The notes under the pieces were generated by a model that made no database searches, was not told where the DNA came from, and worked only from the letters and a program-made list of their open reading frames with translations. From NCBI GenBank assembly GCA_027475525.1, contig JAMWFC010000049.1, forward strand, positions 3,332,947 through 3,396,946: a stretch of DNA of 64,000 bases, read 5' to 3'. Made by a program: the position numbers and the translations under genes. Below, piece by piece: positions 55,413-64,000 of this stretch (its first letter is position 1; the number at the start of each line of letters is the position of its first letter). Source of the DNA: Macrolepiota albuminosa. Its lineage: Eukaryota; Basidiomycota; Agaricomycetes; Agaricales; Agaricaceae.

Positions 55413-55940
55413 TGTAAGGGCGACTTCTGGAGGCTATGGCTCAGTCACACAGCTGGCAGAGGGAGATCCAAAGTGTATTAGAGTATGTACTGACCATATC
55501 ATAATAACTACTCACCTGGCAGAGGGAGATCCAAAGAGAACAGGTCTGGGGATCTCCTATGCCAGGTTGGATGCTTCTGGGGCTTCTGAAGCATGGGAAA
55601 CAACTGTACAGTACAACAAAACCTTAAAAACTCGAAAATTGACTAACCAAACAATTGTGCAAACAAGGCAGGAAAACTTTGGACTTTAGAAGTCAGAAAG
55701 GCAAACTCTGGCTTATATAAGCAGTCTGGAAGCGGTGCTGAAGGGCCCACACTTGTCTGGATAATAGTTAAAGAGCTAGAGCACCTCAAAGGTTGAGAAT
55801 AGTACTAACAGATAGTGTTGAGAAAATAGAAACAACACAATGAGAGAATGATAGAAGAAATAAGGAAATGAATGAAAGGAGAGTGAAGGAATAAAAAGTG
55901 AAAGAAGAAAGGAATGAAAGGAATGAGGAGTCTCCTGACA
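55413..55940 (-). repeat. Solo LTR, 528 bp, right copy
   Basis: TGTAAGGGC to CCTGACA on the plus strand, so the LTR lies on the minus strand. Mirror of 3707-4234. Confidence 0.75.
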
Positions 55941-56025
55941 TTTGATGTCTTAATTTACAGTTCTCATATTTCTTCATCATTACTGACTACATAGTAACCA
56001 ATCCTCTTTTGTTGTGTTCTGTCCA

Positions 56026-56250
56026 TCAAGCTGTAGTAGACTCACATGATTTTAGGTGTACATGGTCCTGGATGCTCATTTTTGGTTGCACATAATCCTG
56101 GCCACACATGACCTCACACACATGATCCCATGCACATGATTTTGGCTCCACGCACATAATCCTGGCCACACATGACTCTGTGCACATGATCTTGGCTCCA
56201 CATGACCCCATGCACATGACCCTATGCACATGATTCTGGATGCACATAAT
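56026..56250. repeat. CATG-rich minisatellite, right copy
   Basis: About a dozen units of CACATGA(C/T) joined by CCTGGCCA, TTGGCTCCA or CCATG. It is much longer than the left array, which is cut by the LTR at 3519. Confidence 0.7.
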
Positions 56251-56570
56251 ACCAGTTTGATACTCAGAAGGTTGCCCTAAAGTTGAGGAGTAGGTTATAA
56301 GGATGTTATTTGGATTGTAAGTTCTTTTGTATGTCTTTCTGTCAAACCACCTGCTATGTTACTTTATGCCTTATATTGAATATTTCTCTTTAGTTACATA
56401 GTAACAAGACACTTTTGTTGTGTTCTGTCCTGTAGCTTGAACTTATATCGGAAGATAAAGATAACAAAAACATGACTTGAGAATCAAAACTAAACTTATG
56501 TATGGAATAAAGGTGTGTGACAAAGAAAAAGGATTAGGCATGAGGTATATATGTATCAAGTATTGAGTGG
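56251..56570. other. Interspersed-repeat sequence
   Basis: A block ACATAGTAAC...TTTTGTTGTGTTCTGTC at 56396-56430 repeats the one at 55987-56022, and the stretch 56240-56290 resembles 55150-55190. This is a partial direct duplication of the repeat that surrounds the arm end. No gene seen. Confidence 0.4.
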
Positions 56571-59500
56571 GTGATACGACTAATACATCATTGCACTTGG
56601 CAGAATCACTTTGTAAACATTGAGGCTCAAGCTGATGATGAAGACATTGCCGTGGAAGGAGAAGATGACAATGATAGTTTGTACAGAATACTTTATCTAC
56701 CTATAGCTAACAATGCATGGGCCACAGATGACTTTATTGAAGATAGTGGACCTGTTGCATTGGATCAAAGTCTTTCCCATCACTTGCTTGCCATTGAACA
56801 AATTAGATTGGACAGTGATATGGAATGGAATACTCTACTTGCTTATGCTCATGCCTATCCTCACAGCCAGCAACTTTTATCTGGAGAAGTGCTTTATCAA
56901 AGTCTCATTGTACTTTTTGATGGAGCAACAGGACTCTGGAGAGTCCCCATAAAAGTATATCTTCTTTTCTGTTCTCTTTTATTCTCATATTCCTTCTCTT
57001 TAGCCTGGAATTGAGGAAACTGCTATGTTTATTCTCATGGAAAAAGTTATTCATACAAACAGTGGCACTTGGGATGTCAAATCAATTATTGGCTCTATAT
57101 CATGACCAGGTTGTATAGTGGTTGAGGCTTTAAGATTAGAAAATGTCCAGGATCTTTGCAGAGGTGTTTCTGGCATTTACTGGTGGCAGGCTTACTCAAT
57201 CAACTCATCAGATTGGCTATCATACCTCAGAGAACAGAAGCTCTTCATTCTTTCTAGTAGGTCTTGAATCCAATTAACACAGTGGCTCTTTGACAGAGAC
57301 TTGGCTTACATTGCTGAATTTTATGAATATGAAGCTGAAGTTTATGTTGTTCCCCATTTGAACAATTGTTCATGCCTTATAAAGCACAAACACATCAATG
57401 TTGAGACATCCATTTTGAAATCTTATCAACTACACTGCCCCAACACAGCTCTACTTGACCTGGCTGAGATCAAGACAACTTATAGAGATTGGTCTGTTCA
57501 AATGCTACCTTCAGAAGAGTGGAAATTTCATGGGCAGACATATTTGGATTGGTATCTACGCTTACAGATGAATTTCTGCCTGAAGAAGCCATCCCAACCT
57601 CAGCCAAGATTGAGCACTTCAAAAACTTGCAGATTATACCTCGAGAATGTTTTGAACACGCTTTACAAAGAATGAGTGCTCAGCTTATTAGTGCTGGAGA
57701 CAATGTGAAGATTACAGATGGAGATACTTGAGGAGCTATTGGTGTGATGTACAGCATTACAGGAGGGATAGCCACAGTTGTAAGGGCGACCTCTAGAGGC
57801 TGTGGCTCAGTCACACAGCTGGCAGAGGGAGATCCAAAGTGTATTAGAATATATACTGACAATATCAAGGTAGCTACTCACCTGGCAGAGGGAGATCCAA
57901 AGAGAACAAGTCTAGGGATTCCCTATGCCAGGTTGGACGCTTCTGGGGCCTCTGAAGCATGGGAAACAACTGTACAGTACAACAAAACCTTAAAAACTCA
58001 AAAATTGCCTACACAAACACTTGTACAAATAAGGGGCAAACTCTGGCAAACTCTGGCTTATATAAGCAGTCTGGAAGCGGTGCTGAGTGGGCCCATACTT
58101 GTCTGAATGGTGGCTAAAGAACCAGAGCATCTCAAGGGCTGAGAGTGGTACTAACAGATAGTGTTGAAAGAATAGAAACAGTAAAATGAAATAATGTCAG
58201 AAGAAGTAAGAGAATGAATGGAAGGAGAGTGAAGAGATAAGGAGTGAGAAAAGGAAGAAATGAGGAGTCCCCTGACAACAGTAGATGTCAACAACCAAAA
58301 TATACACTTATTAGTACTGGTAGAATATCTGCAAAAGAAGATAACTGTTGGAGACCAGGTAATTGTAGCATTAGGACCACAAGAGAGTTTCACAGGTTGG
58401 GTCACTTCAACAGATAGCAACACAAATTCAATATGTGACTATCGTGCTGTGTTGCAGGTGTGATTTTTTTTTCTTGTTTAAATTGTTCAAACAGTAAGTT
58501 TTAGATTGAAGTATCTATGTACTCTGTCAATTTCTTTCACAGTCCAGTTACTATGGATGTTCACATGACCAAAGTGAAAGTAGCGCTGCCAGGATCTCAC
58601 AGTGGGAATGAGAGTAATCTGTTGAATGAGTGAGATATATTTATTATGAGTGGCCTTCTCGCTAACCATAACATCTATAGCCAATCCTTTCAACTTGCAA
58701 AAATTCAAAATTGCCATTTTGTGGAACATTATGTCCAAGTTATTAGTTCCCATCACCTCAAAAATTACAAGGGAATAATCAAAGCACTACTGCAGGATAA
58801 TGACATTCTAGTAGAACTTAATGCCACTCTGCATCAAAAACCCATTCATCTTTGGAATTTGGCTTACCGGTAAGTTAAAACTATACTGAACAAGTCTCAA
58901 TTATATATAATAATGATCCCCTTCAATCATGATCGAAATATGAAACCATTGATCCCTGGATATGCAAAGGCTGGTTGGAAATATATCGAGCCACCCCTGC
59001 TCAATAGTGCTTCATTGTCTGGGCTCAATATACCTCTGTTCTCTATGCCTTTGACAGCTTCAACTCCCCTTCCTTCTGCATCGAGCATGTATGCTAGCCC
59101 TGCATGGAATTCATCTTTGCAAACTCCAAATCCATTTTCCACATTTTGTATGTTTTCTTGAATTTGAATAGTCTGATGAGTCTCACAATCTATCAGTATA
59201 TTGTGCATGGATGGACCACAAAAGCTTCAGTGAAAAAAGGGTTAAAGTGCTATTAAGCTATACAAAATCTATGCTGAATGATCCAGGCTGGAAGAATAGT
59301 GACTATAAAGGTAAAAAGGGGCTATGGGTTGAAACAGAAGGCTCTTTTGTGTTGGTTTAAGTTGATCACAATAAGCTTTGTGTCCCTCCAAAGTATGTCA
59401 CTTCAATACGACCTTCTGTTAAGGGTGAAAAGATTATGGTTATAGATGGTTTGCTGATCAGTGCATCTAGCAAAGTCTTGGAACTTGATATAGCTCAGGG

Positions 59501-59577
59501 AGCTCAGTGTGTGTTTACACCAGATGGAGGAGGTGCACCCATTACAATGAGTAGACATATGGTCATAGTAATTGCAT
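56571..59577 (+). pseudogene. Spt5-like transcription elongation factor remnant
   Basis: Exon pieces resemble Spt5: an acidic N-terminus (EAQADDEDIAVEGEDDND), an NGN-like region (LWRVPIK, then after an intron PGIEETAMFILMEK and VVEALRLENVQDLCRGVSG), then KOW-like segments (LAYIAEFYEYEAEVYVVPHL; VGDQVIVALGPQESFTGW; HLKNYKGIIKALLQDNDI). A Ser/Pro-rich tail follows at 58913-59160, and a last KOW-like piece at 59200-59550. Spt5 binds RNA polymerase with Spt4. This copy has TGA codons (57103, 57263) and a solo LTR inserted at 57779. It may be one of an amplified Spt5-like family and not the essential gene. Alternative exon borders are possible. Confidence 0.5.
57779..58277 (-). repeat. Solo LTR, 499 bp, inside the Spt5-like gene
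   Basis: TGTAAGGGC to CCTGACA with a perfect target duplication ACAGT (57774-57778 and 58278-58282). It is related to the 528-bp LTRs at the arm ends. Without it the gene frame reads on (GGIATV then DVNNQN). Confidence 0.88.
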
Positions 59578-60030
59578 GATTATTTCATTAATATTATCAA
59601 TTACATCTCCAAGAATTACATCTCCAAGAATGTTCTATATGCTTTCTACTTGCAGCACCATGTGTTCAGCTTAATGACAGTAGTCAGCTTAAAACCATGT
59701 GGGTTTGGTCAAGGCCAGTCTTCTATAGATGTAATATTTATCTATTAACAAACATTTAAACTTTTTTTATACATGTGGCAACTATGGTGTGTATCTTGGT
59801 CCCATACTTACCTTCACAGGCATGCACACATGGTCCAAAAAATTGAAACAACAAGGACCCATTAATTGATAAGTCAATTTTCTCCTTGAAGCTTGTTTAC
59901 ATGTCCTTACTCACCATAATTCAGCATGGCAAGCTCAACATATTTCTAATACATGGCAGTACTTGTGAGTTAATTGTCATGTGGCTTAGTATGAGACCTT
60001 TTAAATAGTTTACAGAATGACCAGGATCAC
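59578..60030. other. AT-rich spacer
   Basis: No supported gene between the Spt5-like and integrase-core remnants. Confidence 0.45.
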
Positions 60031-61590
60031 ACCAATCTCAAGCCATGTCTAGCACTCAGAAGAACCACAATCCATCAGAGAAGAATCAGCATGGCATCAA
60101 AGGTTAGGTTCTAAACTTGATTCCACTTATATTGCCCTCATGGGATTCCATGCAGTCAAGAAGGATGATCCACGACTCATTGCTGCTCTGAAGGAGTATC
60201 ACAAAGAACTCATAGACTCTAATGAACAAATTTCTCAAAATCTTGCCTGTGATCATGATATACATTTGAGGTAAATCACCAATCTGTTTGATGTTTGCTA
60301 TATTCAGTTAACAAATGATTACAATTAGTGCCAGCTCCATCAAGCATGCTCAGAGTCACAATGAGCTTGTGGGAGGTGCAACTAACCTCAGGAACAAAGG
60401 TTAACATGATGCTGAGCAGCTCATTTTGGAACAACTTAATTTTGATTCTGAAAGTCATGCTGGACCTCAAACTATTTATCATCACATTGCAGCATGCTAA
60501 GCCCAACATTTCCCTCATGCATTTATACACAAGACCATGAAAATTCATGATCCTGAAGGTTTTGAGAAGCACAATCCCTCAGCACAAAAAATCATTCGAC
60601 ATCCCAAGGTCCCACTAGATATTCATGAGTGTTGGTTGTGCAATGGATATGACAAGCTCTATAAGATTGGCTTTCCTATCTACAGCTTTGTAGATGAAGC
60701 TACTGGACTTTGGTTGTTTGCTGACATTGCTCCAAATAACCGTCATATCCTGACTATTGAGTACCTGTTTCACTGTTGTGTTGAACAATATGGGAGGTAG
60801 GCTTTTGTCTTTCTTGAAATAGCAGGTTGCCAGGCTTATTGCTTATTATGTCTAGGTATTTGTATTTCTCTCCAACTGTATACTGATTGCAGGTCAGAGA
60901 CTACTCTTCTTTATAGTCTCCAGAACGCATTACAGTTAATTGTATGCAGAGTCATCAGAACACAATACACACTAATTATGTTATGCTAGCAAAATTTTCC
61001 ACTCAGATATGGAATTAAATGAACTTCCCACTCACATCTACCTCCAAAGTATCCACAATATTGTTGTAGAATGTTCTTGGAGACATTTGCAACTTGATTG
61101 GGAAAGAATGCAGTTGACGTATTTGAAAGAGGGAAGTCTGAGGGATGGTATGATGAGAACAATGTGAATCAGCAGTAAGTCTTGGGCTTAGCATGTAATA
61201 AAAGATTTGTTAACCGCCATTATTCTTAGGGAGCTGTTCCGATAGCTCTGGACCAAGCTTATATGGAAAGTTCTCAAGCAATTCATGAAAGAATGAAATA
61301 GTTTTAAATCAAGAAAAGACTCTGACAAGCCTGGTCCATCTGGTATGTCATGCAATGAGGCATACAAATTTCCAGAGCACTGGGGTGGTAAGAACTGTCT
61401 TCTTCCAGTGGATGTCAACATTATCCATGAAATTAAAAAGGAGATGGGAGGGGACCAACTTCTTGCATTTTCAACTCTGGAGTTTGCAGAACATGCCAAG
61501 GCAGCATATAAAAGACTCAATGTTCAAGGCTTGACATTTGAGAATGTTTGGCCTATCTTTGAAGATCTCTACCTGCTTGTGTTCCTCTGA
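60031..61590 (+). pseudogene. Integrase-core (rve-like) protein remnant
   Basis: Exon pieces in order: DPRLIAALKEYHKELIDSNEQ-type N-terminal helix (60170-60270), a core start PLDIHECWLCNGYDKLYKIG and YSFVDEATGLWLFAD (60610-60730), a segment with IHNIVVECSWRHLQLDW (61050-61105), and the C-terminal EHWGGKNCLLPVDVNIIHEI and NVQGLTFENVW (61375-61555). The fold order fits a single-domain integrase-core protein of the kind scattered in mushroom genomes. Stops (near 61242 and 61297) and frame changes break it. DDE residues cannot be placed confidently because the middle is damaged. Confidence 0.5.
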
Positions 61591-62653
61591 TTCTCCCCTT
61601 GTGTACATTGGTTCTCCCATTTCCTAGTACTCCAGACTTTGAATTCATATCTTTTTGTTGACTTTATTATTTACAAGTTTTTGGTATTTAAGCTGCTGTA
61701 CATATGAGTGAATTAAGTGTTCAAGGTCTCCTACTCAGTCAAATAGCTATTTGTAAAATCTGCTTATTTGTTTTTCCACGTTTAGACTGTGAAATTTGTT
61801 TTTAGTGCTAATTTTGCAAACCTGGTCTTTCAGCAGCCAAAATATGAGCCATAAATGTAAGTACATAGCTAATTTACATCTTGAGGCCTTTATTGACTTC
61901 TCTACTATAGGATAAGCCTCAATATGCTGGATGTGGTTTACTGTATAGTAGAATTTCTGCTGGAATCTGTAACGGTTGTGTCACTTATTATTGTAAGTCT
62001 TTGTTTCAGATAAGAGGCATTGTTTGCTTCTGAGCACTATCAAATAGCAGGAAATTGACCACATCTTCCATGTGAAATATTTATACTTCCAGGCATAGCA
62101 AATCTGCTTGCACAGAATGACTCTTCTGTTGTAGCACTAGACTCTGAGGAATAACACAATGCTACTACCTCAGACTTGGCCTCAGCTATTATCTCTCATG
62201 CTGGGACTCATCATGCATAGGCATCTGATACCAGACTTCATGCTGGCCCTTCTCGTGCAGTCCAGACAACTAGTTTGAGCAATAAATTCAACAACCTTTC
62301 TAAAGCTCACTATATCACCCTTAAACAGCAGCAGAAAAAGGCTGAAGCAAAGCTCCACCAGGAGGAAAAAGGTATCACTGTCATTGCTGTTCTGTGGAAA
62401 TACAATAAGAAATCCAAGCTAGTTGAAGTAAGCTATACTTGCACTTCTACGTTAGCATTACAATACTGACACAATGTGATATAGGTTCAGCCAGATGTCC
62501 ATGTTTGTTAAACTTTTGACAAAATGAGGGAAACAAAAGCATGCCTCAATGAATTGCTTAAACAGATGAGAAATGATTACTACAAGGTTCATGCTAAAGC
62601 TGATGAGCTTACATGGTGCATATGGAATTGTTGAAGTCAGAGGAGTGTCGGCT
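61591..62653. other. AT-rich spacer with one ORF fragment
   Basis: A Lys/Gln-rich helical piece (62275-62430; YITLKQQQKKAEAKLHQEEKG and IAVLWKYNKKSKL) ends at a likely splice site. A second coil-like piece (62520-62630) follows. I could not identify the protein. It may be an extra exon set of a gene destroyed by the Copia insertion. Confidence 0.35.
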
Positions 62654-62874
62654 TGTGACGCCCCCAGATTACAACAAGTATATACATTGCTAGTTTAGTT
62701 CCACGCTGTTCCATAGAAATTTTACCATTGTAGCCAATACACTCGCTTGTGGTCATTCATGTTCGGCGCATTGTGTGCATCTCTGTGGGCCTGAAAAGGT
62801 CTCTTGTGTTTATCTCATGTCACTCTCGTGTTTTCTTGTGCAGTCTCGTGCCTCTTGTGTTTATTCCCGTAATA
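62654..62874 (+). repeat. Probable 5' LTR of a Copia element
   Basis: Starts TGTGACGCCC. The right border is set by the primer-binding site at 62875. Repeated TCTCGTG/CTTGTG words occur near 62800-62860. Without the 3' LTR the ends are provisional. Confidence 0.45.
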
Positions 62875-62890
62875 GGTTATGGGCCCCAGC
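62875..62890 (+). promoter_or_regulatory. Primer-binding site, half initiator tRNA-Met type
   Basis: GGTTATGGGCCCCAGC is complementary, apart from one extra C, to the anticodon-stem part of initiator tRNA-Met of the eukaryotic form GCUGGGCCCAUAACC. Copia elements are known to prime from a cleaved initiator tRNA in this way. Confidence 0.6.
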
Positions 62891-62951
62891 CCCAAACTTA
62901 ATCAAAACCATCGCTGCTTCTTCGCTTTTCTCACACGTTATTTTTGCTATC

Positions 62952-63923
62952 ATGGCTTACATACTTCCTCATTCATTCGCCTCTACCCTGCATCACAATG
63001 TTCCCAACAAGCTCGACGATTCCAATTGGTTCACATGGACCAAGAAAATGATGGGTGCTCTTCGGGCTGTCAGCATGACTGGTATTGTCACTGGCAAACT
63101 TCCCACACTCAGCTCTGAGGAGAAGAAGGACTGGAATAGGTCAGATAGGATGCTGAATGGATTTATTTATGGATGCGTCTCAGATGAGTACCAGTATCTT
63201 ATCGAGGACTGTGAGACTGGTACTGCTTCTTGGACAGGTCTCAAAGCTTATTTTGAGAAGTCAACTATTGGGAGCCGCATGTCTGCTCGTGCAGCATTCT
63301 ATGACATCCAATATGAGCCTGATTGTCCTATCTCCGCTTATATCCAGGCTCTTCAATCTGCCAAGGAGAGACTTTCTGCATATGGTGTCAAGATTGAGGA
63401 TACTGAATTCAAAGATGTTCTTCTCATGCATCTGAATGAAGCCTATCATTCCATTTGGCTTAGCATTCTGGCTCAATCCCCTGAGCCTGATCTTGCCCAG
63501 ATCAAACAGATGCTTACTAGTTCCATCGCCGCTGACTCCACAATCACAATCAAGTCTGAAGAAGTTTTTGTTGCTCGAGGTCAGACTTCTGCTAGGGTTG
63601 GCAGCTCATTGGTTGATGACAAGGGCAATCATTGGTGTGATCCCAAGTCTGATGGTTGTCATCGGTGTGGCAAAAAGGGTCATCGTGCTTACACCTGCAT
63701 TTATGATATGCCTCACAACATCAAAGACTACATTATGAAGAATCCTCGCCCTGGTTCATCCTCACCTTCACCTTCCTGTTCATCTTGTCATGCCAATGCT
63801 GTATCTGTTCCTGTCCATGCTGGTGCCACCTTCACTATCAATCCTAATTATGTCGACCCCACCTCTGATGATGAATGGTATACTGCACTCACAGCTGAGG
63901 AACGTGCCCCTCGTGTTCTTTGA
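62952..63923 (+). CDS. Ty1/Copia gag, intact frame
   Basis: The frame is open from 62775. ATG 62952 is chosen because the protein family start (MAYILPHSF, then LDDSNWFTWTKKMMGAL) fits it. It is about 323 residues long with stop at 63921-63923. It contains a Copia-type gag core (GTASWTGLKAYFEKST, ISAYIQALQSAKERL, LMHLNEAYHSIWLSIL) and a CCHC zinc knuckle CHRCGKKGHRAYTC at about 63659-63700. It binds and packages element RNA. No stop or shift is seen, unlike the Gypsy elements. Pol must lie beyond the window end. Confidence 0.85.
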   Translation: MAYILPHSFASTLHHNVPNKLDDSNWFTWTKKMMGALRAVSMTGIVTGKLPTLSSEEKKDWNRSDRMLNGFIYGCVSDEYQYLIEDCETGTASWTGLKAYFEKSTIGSRMSARAAFYDIQYEPDCPISAYIQALQSAKERLSAYGVKIEDTEFKDVLLMHLNEAYHSIWLSILAQSPEPDLAQIKQMLTSSIAADSTITIKSEEVFVARGQTSARVGSSLVDDKGNHWCDPKSDGCHRCGKKGHRAYTCIYDMPHNIKDYIMKNPRPGSSSPSPSCSSCHANAVSVPVHAGATFTINPNYVDPTSDDEWYTALTAEERAPRVL

Positions 63924-64000
63924 TGGATATTCTAGAATCAGTGGGAGTCTTATTGGATTTGGTGGGAGTATTTCTTGCATCACGCTGGACAGGTGGGAGT

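Larger units (their letters stand above)
39610..56127. repeat. Right arm of the large inverted duplication
   Basis: Reverse complement of 3520-24132, with block sums as given there. The inner homology ends at 39609/39610 inside gag of D. The outer end is fixed by the left arm, where homology stops at an inserted LTR, so the true duplication may extend further out. Confidence 0.9.

Noticed and set aside
56026..56247. Cys/Met/His-rich 73-residue frame that looks like a metal-binding protein
   Set aside because: It is the translation of the CATG minisatellite in one frame. Other frames show equal periodicity.

Overview
This window looks like transposon-dense genomic DNA of a basidiomycete fungus, most likely an agaricomycete. 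The signs are short introns with GT...AG ends, a fungal laccase gene, a C2H2 zinc-finger gene, Ty3/Gypsy elements with a chromodomain after the integrase, a fungal-type LINE, a Ty1/Copia gag, and Spt5-like and integrase-core genes of a type I associate with mushroom genomes. No species can be named from the sequence. By my tally about three quarters of the window is mobile DNA.

The dominant structure is a large inverted duplication. The left arm (3520-24132) and the right arm (39610-56127) are reverse complements, separated by a 15.5 kb spacer (24133-39609). Each arm holds the same nested stack, read from the outside in: a CATG-rich minisatellite, a 528-bp solo LTR, a LINE reverse-transcriptase fragment fused to the C-terminal half of an MFS transporter, a Gypsy element of family 1 (called A1 on the left, A2 on the right), a 1,035-bp unclassified insertion in its gag, and a Gypsy element of family 2 (C on the left, D on the right) at the same gag site. 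C and D both carry the same 0.71-kb solo LTR. After the duplication, a third family-2 element (B, 7255-13309, 5-bp target duplication GTCAT) entered the left arm, and the left arm lost about 1.55 kb that in the right arm holds the 3' LTR of A2 and part of a LINE.

The spacer holds a decayed second copy of an unnamed transposon ORF (24332-26174), two further LTR-like ends, AT-rich intergenic DNA, an intact zinc-finger ORF (31841-33772), and a laccase pseudogene (35037-36995, minus strand). The 3' end of a LINE follows. Element A2 (LTRs 38268-38535 and 51536-51801, target duplication ATACT) is inserted in this LINE and splits it.

The left edge (1-3519) is the 3' part of an LTR-flanked element coding for a 900-residue protein of the unnamed family. 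The right flank (56250-64000) is AT-rich. It holds an Spt5-like pseudogene interrupted by a 499-bp solo LTR, an integrase-core pseudogene, and the start of a Copia element with an intact gag and a primer-binding site matching half of initiator tRNA-Met.

Most mobile coding regions are broken. Many breaks are CGA-to-TGA changes, and differences between the arms are often CpG to TpG or CpA, as expected from cytosine methylation and deamination. No system here works as an operon. The window is best read as a layered history of insertions with a few host genes between them.
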